A DNA stretch of 64,000 nucleotides from Sphingomonas sp. MA1305 (GCF_016107325.1 NZ_RCVT01000001.1:806001-870000); one strand, 5' to 3'. Counted from the stretch's first letter, positions 16,637 through 25,511 are shown. Notes: a model not told the origin generated them from the letters alone. Made by a program: numbers and translations.

Positions 16637-16873
16637 ATGGCCGAAGAACGGATCGTCGAGACCCCGACCACGCATACCACGGTGATCGAGCGCCGCGGCG
16701 GCGGTGGCACCGCCATCGCGATCGTCCTGCTGATCGCGGTGCTGATCGGCGGCTATTTCCTGTTCGTCCACCAGGGCAGCGAGAGCGCCAAGAACAACGC
16801 GATCACTTCGGCCGCGAAGAGCGTCGAGAAGACCGCCGACAAGGCTGGTGGCGCGATCGACGCCAACAAGTGA
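16637..16873 (+). CDS. Small single-pass membrane protein
   Basis: A 78-residue protein with a strong ribosome binding site (GGAGAGGAG, 7 bp before ATG). A short polar N-terminus (MAEERIVETPTTHTTVIERR) precedes one membrane helix (about residues 27-46) and a helical Lys/Ala-rich tail, so the C-terminus lies either in the periplasm or cytoplasm. No family name is known to me; the tail resembles entericidin-like or envelope-stress small proteins. Confidence 0.65.
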   Translation: MAEERIVETPTTHTTVIERRGGGGTAIAIVLLIAVLIGGYFLFVHQGSESAKNNAITSAAKSVEKTADKAGGAIDANK

Positions 16874-16880
16874 TGTTGTT

Positions 16881-16905
16881 TCCCCTCCTGCTCGCGGGAG
16901 GGGAG
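16881..16905. repeat. CCCTCC...GGGAGGGG palindrome (solo copy)
   Basis: A short hairpin repeat (CCCCTCCTGCTCGCGGGAGG core) just after the small membrane protein gene. It closely matches part of the 38-bp inverted repeat around the DUF559 gene at 56.4-56.8 kb and so looks like a solo copy. It may also end transcription of the gene upstream. Confidence 0.65.
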
Positions 16906-16936
16906 GGAGATGATCCAGACGCCCGCGCCATTGTGT

Positions 16937-17031
16937 CGTCATTCCCGCGAAGGCGGGAATCCAGAGACGCTGCCATGGCGATGGAGCCGCTTGCTCCGCG
17001 CGTCTGGATCCCCGCCTTCGCGGGGATGACG
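16937..17031. repeat. REP/BIME-like inverted repeat pair
   Basis: Arms 16937-16965 (CGTCATTCCCGCGAAGGCGG) and 17003-17031 (CCGCCTTCGCGGGGATGACG) form an inverted pair with a 37-bp spacer. It belongs to the same family as the pair at 14.4 kb. Confidence 0.8.
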
Positions 17032-17155
17032 GTGCAGGTCGGCTGGGAGGACGGTCGCGTTCAGCGGGACAACGGTGGTGCTCCGCCGGTGATCGCGGGG
17101 TTCCATCGCCATGGCGGTGGAGCATCGCGCGGGTGACGACGGTCGGACGGCAGGC

Positions 17156-17833
17156 CTATTTTCGCAGGCAGGCGTCCAGGCCGCTGCGCCGTACGACGCC
17201 GACATAGCGGGCCAGCGCATTGCCGTGGCGGCGAACGAAGCCGTGCGGGTCGATCGCCGCGCGCTTCTTGGGCAGCGGCAGCACCGCGGCGATCCGGCCC
17301 GCCTCGGTCGGCGACAGATGCGTCGCGTCATGATTGAAATAGCGGATCGCGGCGGCGTCGGCGCCATAGGTGCCGATCCCCGTCTCCGCGACGTTGAGAT
17401 AGACTTCCATGATCCGGCGCTTGCCCCACAACGCTTCGATCAGCACGGTGAAATACGCCTCCGCCGCCTTGCGCAGATAGCCACCGCCCTGGAACAGGAA
17501 GACGTTCTTGGCGGTCTGCTGGCTGATCGTCGATCCGCCGCGCAGCCGCTTGCCCTGCGCGTTGCTGTAGGCGGCGCTGGCGATGCCCTTCCAGTCGAAG
17601 CCGTGATGTTCACAGAAGCGCGCATCCTCGCCGGCGATCGCGGCGCGCGCCATGTCCGGGTCCATCTCGTCGAGCGGCATCCAGCGCTTGGTGACGCCAT
17701 GGCCGGCGATCACGTCGCCCAGCATCGTCCAGGTGAACGGCACCGGCACGAAGCGATAGGCGCCGACGAACAGCAAAGAGACGAGGATGAAGACCAGCGC
17801 GGCCTTGGCGAGGATGCGGAGGATGCGGCCCAT
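17156..17833 (-). CDS. mtgA: Monofunctional peptidoglycan glycosyltransferase
   Basis: A 225-residue GT51 enzyme that polymerises lipid II into glycan strands at the inner membrane. The start MGRILRILAK at 17833 gives one N-terminal membrane anchor (about residues 8-28). The catalytic Glu is in AAIAGEDARFCEHHGFDW, and the signature GGSTISQQTAKN and RIMEVYLNVAETG motifs are intact. The length is close to that of other MtgA proteins, with no transpeptidase domain. It runs leftward, 43 bp after a flavin oxidoreductase gene. Confidence 0.93.
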   Translation of the reverse strand: MGRILRILAKAALVFILVSLLFVGAYRFVPVPFTWTMLGDVIAGHGVTKRWMPLDEMDPDMARAAIAGEDARFCEHHGFDWKGIASAAYSNAQGKRLRGGSTISQQTAKNVFLFQGGGYLRKAAEAYFTVLIEALWGKRRIMEVYLNVAETGIGTYGADAAAIRYFNHDATHLSPTEAGRIAAVLPLPKKRAAIDPHGFVRRHGNALARYVGVVRRSGLDACLRK

Positions 17834-17876
17834 GACGGTCGCTCCTCTGCCGCCTGGCGCAGCCGACGGCAAGCGG

Positions 17877-19127
17877 TCAGCCGCTGGCGCGCACCGCGTC
17901 GGCGGCGGCGATGCCGGTTGCATAGGCGCCGTGAGCGGTGGAGAAATCATGCGGCGAACAGGCCTCGCCGGCGAAGAACAGGCGATCGTCGACCGGCGCG
18001 GCAAGGCGCGCCCGTGCGCCCGCCCGGCCGACCTTGGCATGACTGTAGCTGCCGCGGATGAAGGGTTCGGTGCGCCAGTGGGTGGCGGCCAACGGGCGCA
18101 GGCGGCGCCGCCAGTCGCTGCCGAGCAGTGTCACCAGTTCGTCGAGCGCAAAGGCGGTGGCGTCCTGCGGCGTGCGCATAGCCTCCGCGCAGCTGCCGCC
18201 GAAGAAGCTTTCGACGATCGGCCGGCCGAAGGGGGAAAGGCGGTGGCTGGCGGTGCAGGCGCGGTGCGGATCGCCGGTCAGATGGCCGTGCGCCGGCCAT
18301 TCGGGCCCGTCGACGGCGATGAACACCTTGTCGGCGAGACCGAGCGGTAGGTCGGCCGCCGCCTGCTGCTTGTCGGGCAAGGGCGGATCGAAGACGATGT
18401 CGGCATAGGCGGTAGTCGGCAGCGCCAGGATAACGCGATCGGCCTCGATCGGCCCGGCCGGCGTGTCGAGCCGGATGGTATGGTTGCGATGATCGATGCG
18501 GGTCACCGGCGTGTTCAGCCGAACCGGGACCGGCCCGGCATGGTGGACGACCAATGTGCCATAGCCGGCGGGCAGCGCCCAATTGTCGTCGGTGGCGGCA
18601 TCCTCATAGGCGGCCCAGTCGTGCAGCGACACCGCGTCGAGCGGCGCACCATTGGCATAGCCCGAGATGGCGTCGAGCATCGGTCGCCAGGGATCGTCGT
18701 CGGCGATGAAGGCGGACAGCGGCCGGTCGGGGCCGTCGAGCGCGTCGTGCGCCGCCTCGTCCCAACGATCCCAGGCGGTGCGGAAGGCGCGCTGCTCGTC
18801 GGCCGGAAAGCCGAGATCGCGCCATTGCACGCCCCAATTGGGCGAGGAGCGGTCGACGGTGAAGCCGTCGCGTTCGGCGATCCGCGTCCACGGATTGCGG
18901 CCGGCGGAATGGAGCCAGCCGCAGCCGGCATCGACGGGGATGGTGTTGTCGGCACCATCCCGGCCCTCACATCCCCGCGACCAATCCGGCAGCCGCAGCG
19001 ACCAGGTACGTGCGCGGCCGCCGAGCTGTCCGCTCGCCTCGACCAGCAACACCTCGGCCCCTGCGTCATGCAACCGCCGCGCCGCCGCGATCCCGGCTGC
19101 ACCGCCGCCGATGACGACGGTGCGCAC
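17877..19127 (-). CDS. FAD-dependent amine oxidase
   Basis: A 416-residue flavin amine oxidoreductase starting with GTG at 19127. The N-terminal VVIGGGAAGIAAARRL with LLVEASGQLGGRA binds FAD, and the C-terminal RLFFAGEACSPHDFSTAHGA closes the FAD site. The amine substrate is not predictable; polyamines are an option given the polyamine genes at 5-8 kb, but that is speculation. The gene is 4 bp from rpoH on the same strand, so it may be carried on the rpoH transcript. Confidence 0.85.
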   Translation of the reverse strand: MRTVVIGGGAAGIAAARRLHDAGAEVLLVEASGQLGGRARTWSLRLPDWSRGCEGRDGADNTIPVDAGCGWLHSAGRNPWTRIAERDGFTVDRSSPNWGVQWRDLGFPADEQRAFRTAWDRWDEAAHDALDGPDRPLSAFIADDDPWRPMLDAISGYANGAPLDAVSLHDWAAYEDAATDDNWALPAGYGTLVVHHAGPVPVRLNTPVTRIDHRNHTIRLDTPAGPIEADRVILALPTTAYADIVFDPPLPDKQQAAADLPLGLADKVFIAVDGPEWPAHGHLTGDPHRACTASHRLSPFGRPIVESFFGGSCAEAMRTPQDATAFALDELVTLLGSDWRRRLRPLAATHWRTEPFIRGSYSHAKVGRAGARARLAAPVDDRLFFAGEACSPHDFSTAHGAYATGIAAADAVRASG

Positions 19128-19131
19128 GGCG

Positions 19132-20037
19132 TCAGGCCGCGGCCAGCAGCCGCTTCTCGCCGGCGATGCGCATCATCGCCTTCTGCAGCTTCTCGAAGGC
19201 GCGGACCTCGATCTGGCGGACGCGCTCGCGCGACACGCCATAGACCTGGCTCAGTTCCTCGAGCGTCTTGGGGTCGTCGGTCAGGCGACGCTCGGTCAGG
19301 ATATGCTTCTCGCGATCGTTGAGATCGTCCATCGCCGACACCAGCATGTCGTGGCGGACGTCCGCTTCCTGCGCTTCGGCGACGACCTGGTCCTGCAACG
19401 GGCCGTCATCCGCCAGCCAATCCTGCCACTGACCCTCGCCGTCCTCGCGCATCGAGACGTTGAGCGACGTGTCGCCGCCCATCGCCATGCGCCGGTTCAT
19501 GCTGATCACCTCGTCCTCGTTGACGCCGAGGTCGGTGGCGATCTTGGTGACGTCCTCCGGCTTCAGGTCTCCGTCCTCGAACGCGTCGAGCTTGGACTTC
19601 ATCCGGCGCAGGTTGAAGAACAGCTTCTTCTGTGCCGCCGTGGTACCCATCTTCACGAGCGACCACGAGCGCAGGATATATTCCTGGATCGAGGCGCGGA
19701 TCCACCACATCGCATAGGTGGCGAGGCGGAAGCCGCGATCGGGCTCGAACTTCTTGACGCCCTGCATCAGGCCGATGTTGCCTTCGGAGATCAGCTCCGA
19801 CGTCGGCAGGCCATAGCCGCGATAGCCCATTGCGATCTTGGCGACGAGGCGCAGATGGCTGGTGACGAGCTGCGCCGCCGCCTCCGGATCGCCATGCTCC
19901 TGGAACCGCTTGGCGAGCATATATTCCTGCTCGGGCGCCAGGATGGGGAATTTCTTGATCTCGGCGAGGTAGCGGTTGAGGCTCTGCTCGCCGCCGAGGG
20001 CAGGAATCGTCGCCGGGACGTTGCTGCGGGCTGCCAT
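19132..20037 (-). CDS. rpoH: RNA polymerase heat-shock sigma factor (sigma-32)
   Basis: A 301-residue sigma-70 family factor. The start MAARSNVPATIPALG has GGGAG 9 bp upstream. Region 2 (SEGNIGLMQGVKKFEPDRGF and ATYAMWWIRASIQEYILRSW) and region 4 (SQVYGVSRERVRQIEVRAF) are intact, and the lack of a region 1.1 and the non-conserved insert separates it from RpoD. QKKLFFNLRRMKSKL is the RpoH box typical of sigma-32. It directs heat-shock transcription. It is followed by the amine oxidase gene 4 bp later. Confidence 0.93.
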   Translation of the reverse strand: MAARSNVPATIPALGGEQSLNRYLAEIKKFPILAPEQEYMLAKRFQEHGDPEAAAQLVTSHLRLVAKIAMGYRGYGLPTSELISEGNIGLMQGVKKFEPDRGFRLATYAMWWIRASIQEYILRSWSLVKMGTTAAQKKLFFNLRRMKSKLDAFEDGDLKPEDVTKIATDLGVNEDEVISMNRRMAMGGDTSLNVSMREDGEGQWQDWLADDGPLQDQVVAEAQEADVRHDMLVSAMDDLNDREKHILTERRLTDDPKTLEELSQVYGVSRERVRQIEVRAFEKLQKAMMRIAGEKRLLAAA

Positions 20038-20098
20038 GATCGTCATCTCCCTTTCCTGGGGTCGCCCGTCCCGCACTGCGGCAACGGAGGACGCGAAC

Positions 20099-21046
20099 CT
20101 ATACGTGAAGCTCGGTGAACAGTTCCTGCATATCTGCAGGCATTGCGCTCTCGAAGGCCAGGGGTTCGCCCCGGATCGGGTGGATGAACCCCAGGTGGGC
20201 CGCGTGCAAGGCCTGGCGGCGGAAACCCAAGGTTTCGAGTAGCGCTTTCTGAGCACCTTTTGTTCTACCATAGACCGGATCACCCAGCAAGGCGTGCCCG
20301 ATCGAGGCCATGTGGACGCGCACCTGATGCGTGCGGCCCGTCTCCAGCCGGCATTCCACCAGCGCCGCGTCGTGCAACGGCTGGATCGTCGTGTAATGCG
20401 TCACCGCGCGCTTGCCGTGCGCCTGGATCGCGATCTTCTTGCGATTGGCCGGCGAGCGGGCGAGCGGCGCGTCGACCGTCCCCACTGGCGGCCGCGGGAT
20501 GCCGCCGGTGATCGCGCGATAGCGGCGGTCGATGCTGTGGTCGTGGAACTGGCGCGCCAGCCCCTCGTGCGCGCGGTCGGTCTTGGCGGCGACCATCAGC
20601 CCGCTGGTGTCCTTGTCGATGCGGTGGACGATCCCCGGCCGCGCGACCCCGCCGATCCCCGACAGGCTGCCGTGGCAATGGTGGAGCAAGGCGTTGACCA
20701 GCGTCCCGTCGAGATTGCCCGCCGCGGGGTGGACGACCAGCCCCGCCGGCTTATCGACGACGATCAGATGCTCGTCCTCATAGGCGACGACGAGCGGGAT
20801 ATCCTGCGCCTCGTTATGGGCTGGCGTCGGATTGGGCACGGCGACGGCGAAGCGCTCGCCCGCGGCGGCGCGCTTGGCCGGATCGCGGGCGAGCGCGTCG
20901 CCCTGCGACACCGCACCGGCATTGATCAGCACCTTCAGCCGCTCGCGCGACAGGGTCGGCACCGCATCGGCGAGCGCGCGATCGAGCCGCCAGCCATCCG
21001 CCGCCGGCTGAATCGTCGCTTCAATGATGGAAACCCCCCGGTCCAT
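20099..21046 (-). CDS. 23S rRNA pseudouridine synthase, RluD family
   Basis: A 315-residue RluA/RluD-type enzyme. An S4-like RNA-binding part (residues ~15-75, SRERLKVLINAGAV) precedes the catalytic domain, in which the Asp of GIVHRIDKDTSGLMV is the nucleophile; LETGRTHQVRVHM is also conserved. RluD makes pseudouridines in helix 69 of 23S rRNA. The start at 21046 (MDRGVSIIEA) is preferred because upstream sequence lies antisense to the JAB gene. It is 61 bp upstream of rpoH, with which it may be co-transcribed, and divergent from the JAB gene. Confidence 0.9.
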   Translation of the reverse strand: MDRGVSIIEATIQPAADGWRLDRALADAVPTLSRERLKVLINAGAVSQGDALARDPAKRAAAGERFAVAVPNPTPAHNEAQDIPLVVAYEDEHLIVVDKPAGLVVHPAAGNLDGTLVNALLHHCHGSLSGIGGVARPGIVHRIDKDTSGLMVAAKTDRAHEGLARQFHDHSIDRRYRAITGGIPRPPVGTVDAPLARSPANRKKIAIQAHGKRAVTHYTTIQPLHDAALVECRLETGRTHQVRVHMASIGHALLGDPVYGRTKGAQKALLETLGFRRQALHAAHLGFIHPIRGEPLAFESAMPADMQELFTELHV

Positions 21047-21066
21047 TGTCCTAGGATGTGGGGACG

Positions 21067-21492
21067 ATGGCGGATATTGCAAGCGACCTGCTCGACCGGA
21101 TCCTGACGCATGCGGCGGCGACGCCGGGTCGCGAGGTCTGCGGCCTGTTGCTCGGCCATGGCGACCATGTCGAGCAGGTCCAGCCCTGCGCCAACGTCGC
21201 CGCCGATCCGACGCGCCATTTCGAGATCGACCCGGCTGCGCTGATCGCCGCCCATCGGGCGGCGCGGGCAGGGGGGGCGGCGGTGATCGGTCATTACCAT
21301 TCCCACCCCAGCGGCAGCGCCGTGCCATCGGCGCGCGACGCGGCGGATGCAGCGCCGGACGGAGCCTTGTGGCTGATCGTCGCCGCCGGCGCGGTGCAGG
21401 CATGGCGGGCGGTGGACGCCGGTGTGGTGGAGGGGCGGTTCGCGGCGGAGCTTCTCGCTATCCTGCCCGGCCCGGCCAGCGTCAAAACATAG
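21067..21492 (+). CDS. JAB/MPN-domain zinc metallopeptidase-like protein
   Basis: A 141-residue JAMM protein. The metal and catalytic residues of the JAMM motif are visible: Glu in REVCGLLLG, HYHSHPSG and the downstream Ser-x7-8-Asp (SAVPSARDA). Bacterial members cleave isopeptide-like bonds in sulfur-carrier or ubiquitin-like proteins. No sulfur-carrier gene is adjacent, so its partner is unknown. It is divergent from rluD with only 20 bp between starts. Confidence 0.85.
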   Translation: MADIASDLLDRILTHAAATPGREVCGLLLGHGDHVEQVQPCANVAADPTRHFEIDPAALIAAHRAARAGGAAVIGHYHSHPSGSAVPSARDAADAAPDGALWLIVAAGAVQAWRAVDAGVVEGRFAAELLAILPGPASVKT

Positions 21493-21606
21493 CGCCGCGC
21501 CGGCCGCAGGGGCGCAGCGCCGCTCGGGCCGGTGGCGTCGAGGCCACCCCTTGCGCCGACCCACCGCCTCCGCCACACACGCACGCTCACCAATAAAGGC
21601 ACCAGC

Positions 21607-22251
21607 ATGTCCGTCAGCCCGGTCGATTTCGCCAGCCTGCTCTGTTCGCGGCTGTGCCACGACCTGCTCTCCCCCGTCGGCGCGCTCAACAACGGGCTCG
21701 AACTGCTCGGCGACGAACCCGACGAGGAGATGCGCGCCCGGGTCTTCCAATTGCTCACCGACAGTGCGCGGACCTCGGCCAACAAGCTCAAGTTCTTCCG
21801 CCTCGCCTTCGGTGCCGCGGGCGGCTTCGGCGAACAGGTCGAGGCACGCGAGGCGAGGATCGCGATCGAGGCGCTGGTGTCCGACAACCGCCGTGCCACG
21901 CTCAACTGGCTGGTCGAGGCGCCGACGCTGTCGAAGACCGCGATCAAGGTGCTGCTCAATCTCGCCCTGATCGCCAACGAGGCGCTGGTTCGCGGCGGCA
22001 CGCTCGACCTCGCCGGCGAGGAAAACGGCGGCCAGGTCGAGATCGCGGTGAAGATGGAAGGGCCGCGCATCGTCCTCGACGCCGAGGTCCGCGCGACGCT
22101 GACGGAGGGCGCGCAGGCGGGCGGCGTGACGCCGCGTGCCGCGGCAGCCTATCTCGTCCACACGCTCGTCGCCGAGGCCGGCGGCGCGGTGCAGGTGTCG
22201 CAGCCGGCGGACGATGTCATGATCCTCGGCGCGGTGTTCAACGCCGGCTGA
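21607..22251 (+). CDS. chpT: Histidine phosphotransferase ChpT
   Basis: A 214-residue protein. The phosphorylated His is in LLCSRLCHDLLSPVGALNNG, where the DHp-like helix starts, and the C-terminal half is a degenerate kinase ATPase-like domain, as in the Caulobacter protein. ChpT relays phosphate from the hybrid kinase CckA to CtrA and CpdR. In sphingomonads CtrA mainly controls motility genes, which fits its position just before cheA. The start at 21607 follows AGGCACCAGC; a longer frame has no support. Confidence 0.9.
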   Translation: MSVSPVDFASLLCSRLCHDLLSPVGALNNGLELLGDEPDEEMRARVFQLLTDSARTSANKLKFFRLAFGAAGGFGEQVEAREARIAIEALVSDNRRATLNWLVEAPTLSKTAIKVLLNLALIANEALVRGGTLDLAGEENGGQVEIAVKMEGPRIVLDAEVRATLTEGAQAGGVTPRAAAAYLVHTLVAEAGGAVQVSQPADDVMILGAVFNAG

Positions 22252-22264
22252 CCGGCGGCAACGG

Positions 22265-22280
22265 CTAACCGCCTTTTAAC
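22265..22280 (+). promoter_or_regulatory. CtrA-like motif (CTAA-N7-TTAAC) before cheA
   Basis: CTAA, seven bases, TTAAC lies in the 69-bp gap between chpT and cheA, one mismatch from the full CtrA consensus TTAA-N7-TTAAC. TTAA is rare in this GC-rich DNA, which makes the spacing notable. No footprint data are available here. Confidence 0.45.
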
Positions 22281-22320
22281 CGGTTGCCGTCCATGAGCCT
22301 TGCCGAACCGACGGGGACCC

Positions 22321-24615
22321 ATGGACGACCTGCTGCAGGAATTCATCGCCGAAACCCGCGAGACGCTGGAAGCGCTCTCGGGCGAAATCGTGGCGTGGGA
22401 GGCCGATCCGACCGATCGCGCGCGGCTCGATGCGATCTTCCGCTTCGTGCACACGGTGAAGGGAAGCTGCGGTTTCCTTGATCTGCCGCGGCTCGCCCGG
22501 CTCAGCCATGCCGCCGAGGACGTGCTCGCCGCGGTGCGTTCCGGCACGCGCAATCCCGACACCGCATTGGTCAATGCCGTGCTCGCGGTGGTCGACCGGA
22601 TCGGCGAACTGGTCGAGGCGATCGATTCGGGCGCGCCGCTCGACGATTCGGCCGAGGATCTGCTGATCGCCGCACTGGCGGAAGATGCCCGCCCCGCCGC
22701 GCTGCTTCAGTCGAACACGGCGGCACCCCGCCACAACAATCGCTCCGTCAGGCTCAACGTCGATCTGCTCGACCGGATGATGAGCGGCATGTCGGAGATG
22801 GTGCTCGCCCGCAACGAGCTCGCCCGGCGGCTGCGGGACGAGCAGGTCGATCCGCTGGTCGAAGCGGCGTTGGAACGCCTGTCGCTGACCGTCGCGGAAA
22901 TGCGCGATACCGTCACCCGGACCCGCATGCAGAAGGTGGAGGCGCTGTTCTCCGCGCTGCCGCGCATGGTCCGCGACACCGCCGCCGAGCTCGGCAAGCA
23001 GGTGCAGCTGACCATCGACGGGGCCGAGGTGGAGCTCGATCGCGAGATGATCGAGCTGATGCGCGATCCTCTGGTTCATATCATCCGCAATGCGGTCGAC
23101 CATGGGCTGGAGGCGCCCGCCGATCGCCTGCGGCTCGGCAAGAAGGAAGCGGGGCGGCTGTCGGTGTCGGCGCGCCAGTCCGGCAACCAGATCCTGATCG
23201 AGATCGCCGACGACGGTCGCGGCGTCGACGTCGACCGGATCGCTGCCAAGGCGATTGCGCAGCAGATCCACACCGCCGCCGAGATCGGCGCGATGGACGC
23301 GACGGCGAAGCTCGACCTCGTTTTCCATCCCGGCCTGTCGAGCCGCGACACGGTGACGTCGATCTCCGGCCGCGGCGTCGGGATGGACGTGGTGCGCGCC
23401 AATCTGGAAAATATCGGCGGTCGCATCGAGCTGATCAACCAGCCCGGCCGCGGGCTGACCATTGTCATCTACGTGCCGCTGACGCTGTCGATCATGTCGA
23501 CCGTCGTGGTCGGCGCCGGCGACCAGCGCTTCGCGATCGCGCGCCAGTCGGTCGAGGAGATCCTCAACATCACCGGCGACGCCGTGCGCATTGATCTGGT
23601 CGGCGAGGCGACGGTGGCCACGGTACGCGGCCGGCGGCTGCCGATGGTGTCGCTGGGAGCGTTGCTCGGCCTGCCCGATCGCAGCGAGGGCCGCGGCAAG
23701 CTGGCGATCGTCGCGACCCGAGACGGCCATTATGCGCTGGCGATCGACACCGTGCTCGACACCGAGGAACTGGTGGTCAAGCCGGCCGCGCCGGCGGTCA
23801 TGGCGACCGGCGTCTATGCCGGTCAGACGCTGCCCGATTCCGGCCTGCCGATGCTGCTGCTCGACGGCGCGGGGATCGCCGCGGTCGCCGGGCTGCGCTT
23901 CCAGCGCGCTGCAGCGCAGGAGGAGGTGGCGGAGGCGGAGCAAGAGCAGGGCATCGCGGCATTGCTGTTCGAGGACCTCGACGGCCAACGCCGGGTGATG
24001 CCGCTCGCCGCGATCGACCGTGTCGAGACGGTGTCGGCGGAGGCGATCCGCCACACGGCCGGCCGACTGCGGCTGGCGATCGGCGGCACCTTGGTGCCCT
24101 TGCACTCTGTCGCGCCGGCCGGCGCCCGGCAGACGGTGCCGGTGCTGCGCCTGACCGATGGCGACAGCGAGATCGCCTATGCGATCCACGAGCCGGTCGA
24201 GATCGTGACGCTGCCACGCGACACGTCGCCCGCAGTCGAGGCGGGGCCGATTGCCGGCGTCGCGATCATCGGCGGCGAGCAGATCGAGATCGTCGACGCC
24301 CTGTCGCTGTTCGCCGACCTCGAGGCGGCGCTGCCGGTCGAACGCTCCTGCTGGCTGTACAGCGAGGGCGGCGGCTGGATGGAGACGTTTCTGCGTCCCG
24401 CACTCGAAGCGGCCGGCTATAGTTGCGTCACCGATGCCGCGGCCGGTGCGCGCGCCGACATCGTCGTGACGATGGACGCCGCCCCCCCGCCGACCGCGGT
24501 GCCCGGCCGGGTGATCCGATTGCGCAGCAGCCGCAGCGGCGAGGGCGACAGCATCTACCGTTACGATCGACCGGCGTTGATCGCCGCACTGGCACGTGCC
24601 GCGGGGGAAAAGTGA
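22321..24615 (+). CDS. cheA: Chemotaxis histidine kinase CheA (P2-less, with C-terminal extension)
   Basis: A 764-residue kinase that phosphorylates CheY and CheB. The P1 Hpt domain carries His44 in FVHTVKGSCGF. The P3 dimer helix follows at about residue 140 with no P2 CheY-binding domain between. The ATPase has VHIIRNAVDHGLE, EIADDGRGV and GRGVGMDVV. A CheW-like P5 domain follows, then an additional CheW-like region and a C-terminal segment of about 80 residues that looks like a degenerate receiver without the acidic pocket. cheW overlaps by 1 bp. Confidence 0.93.
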   Translation: MDDLLQEFIAETRETLEALSGEIVAWEADPTDRARLDAIFRFVHTVKGSCGFLDLPRLARLSHAAEDVLAAVRSGTRNPDTALVNAVLAVVDRIGELVEAIDSGAPLDDSAEDLLIAALAEDARPAALLQSNTAAPRHNNRSVRLNVDLLDRMMSGMSEMVLARNELARRLRDEQVDPLVEAALERLSLTVAEMRDTVTRTRMQKVEALFSALPRMVRDTAAELGKQVQLTIDGAEVELDREMIELMRDPLVHIIRNAVDHGLEAPADRLRLGKKEAGRLSVSARQSGNQILIEIADDGRGVDVDRIAAKAIAQQIHTAAEIGAMDATAKLDLVFHPGLSSRDTVTSISGRGVGMDVVRANLENIGGRIELINQPGRGLTIVIYVPLTLSIMSTVVVGAGDQRFAIARQSVEEILNITGDAVRIDLVGEATVATVRGRRLPMVSLGALLGLPDRSEGRGKLAIVATRDGHYALAIDTVLDTEELVVKPAAPAVMATGVYAGQTLPDSGLPMLLLDGAGIAAVAGLRFQRAAAQEEVAEAEQEQGIAALLFEDLDGQRRVMPLAAIDRVETVSAEAIRHTAGRLRLAIGGTLVPLHSVAPAGARQTVPVLRLTDGDSEIAYAIHEPVEIVTLPRDTSPAVEAGPIAGVAIIGGEQIEIVDALSLFADLEAALPVERSCWLYSEGGGWMETFLRPALEAAGYSCVTDAAAGARADIVVTMDAAPPPTAVPGRVIRLRSSRSGEGDSIYRYDRPALIAALARAAGEK

Positions 24616-25040
24616 TGGATTTGTTCCTCATCGCGCAGATCGCCGGCCGTGGCGTGGCGATTGACACCGTGCAGGTCGACTCCGTCGTCGATCTGGCCGA
24701 GGTCGTTGCAGTGCCGCGCGCGGCGGGTTCGGTACGCGGGCTGGTGGCGCTGCGCAGTCGTGTCATCACCGTAATCGACACCGGTACCGCGCTCGGTCTG
24801 TCGCCGATGCCGGCGAGCGCCACCCGTGCCGTCATCACCCGCGTCGACGGGCATCATTATGCGATTCTGGTCGACGCACTGGAGGACGTCGCCAGCTTCG
24901 AACGGCAGCCGCTCTCCAGCGGCCTGACGCTCGATCGCGGCTGGGCCGCGGCTGGCACCGGCCTGGTCGAGCGCGACGGCGAACCGATGCTGGTGATCGA
25001 CCTGTCGTGCCTGATCCCCCATCAGGCGCTGGCCGCATAG
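24615..25040 (+). CDS. cheW: Chemotaxis coupling protein CheW
   Basis: A 141-residue single CheW-domain protein, starting on the TGATG overlap with cheA. The fold shows ALRSRVITVIDTGTALGL and a C-terminal LVIDLSCLIPHQAL, regions that contact receptors and CheA. It links the chemoreceptor tips to CheA in the signalling array. Confidence 0.9.
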   Translation: MDLFLIAQIAGRGVAIDTVQVDSVVDLAEVVAVPRAAGSVRGLVALRSRVITVIDTGTALGLSPMPASATRAVITRVDGHHYAILVDALEDVASFERQPLSSGLTLDRGWAAAGTGLVERDGEPMLVIDLSCLIPHQALAA

Positions 25041-25077
25041 CGCGCGCGGACCGGCGGAGGTGCGGCACACCAGCCTC

Positions 25078-25093
25078 TTAACGCCAAACTTAC
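25078..25093 (+). promoter_or_regulatory. CtrA-like motif (TTAA-N7-CTTAC) before cheY
   Basis: TTAA, seven bases, CTTAC in the 105-bp cheW-cheY gap. One half-site is exact and the other is degenerate. It is listed because of similar motifs before the chemoreceptor and cheA. Confidence 0.25.
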
Positions 25094-25145
25094 GCTTGCC
25101 CGCCCATAACGACGGCACGCGATTCGTACTCGAAAAGGCCACCGC

Positions 25146-25511
25146 ATGAAGACCTGTCTCGTCGTCGACGACTCCAAGGTGATCCGCAAGGTCGCCCGGC
25201 ATATCCTCGAGACGCTCGACTTCACCGTGACGGAAGCCTGCGACGGGCGCGAGGCGCTGGACGCCTGCCTGGCATCGGCCCCCGACGTCATCCTGCTCGA
25301 CTGGAACATGCCGGTGATGAGCGGCATGGACTTCCTGCGCGCGCTGCGCGAGGCGGACATCCCGACCCGGCCCAAGGTCGTCTTCTGCACCACCGAAAAC
25401 GGCATGGCCTATATCCGCGCCGCGATCGAGGCGGGGGCCGACGAATATGTCATGAAGCCGTTCGACCGCGACACGCTCGAATCCAAGCTACAGATCGTCG
25501 GCATCGCCTGA
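25146..25511 (+). CDS. cheY: Chemotaxis response regulator CheY
   Basis: A 121-residue single receiver domain. Asp8/Asp9 form the acidic pocket, Asp52 in VILLDWNMP is the phosphoacceptor, and the Thr of FCTTEN and Lys of VMKPFD complete the active site. It would bind the flagellar switch when phosphorylated by CheA. It lies between cheW and cheB in the cluster. Confidence 0.93.
   Translation: MKTCLVVDDSKVIRKVARHILETLDFTVTEACDGREALDACLASAPDVILLDWNMPVMSGMDFLRALREADIPTRPKVVFCTTENGMAYIRAAIEAGADEYVMKPFDRDTLESKLQIVGIA

Noticed and set aside
22276-24189. A 637-codon open frame antisense to cheA
   Set aside because: Mirror frame of a long GC-rich gene with no domain or ribosome site; cheA is certain on the plus strand.
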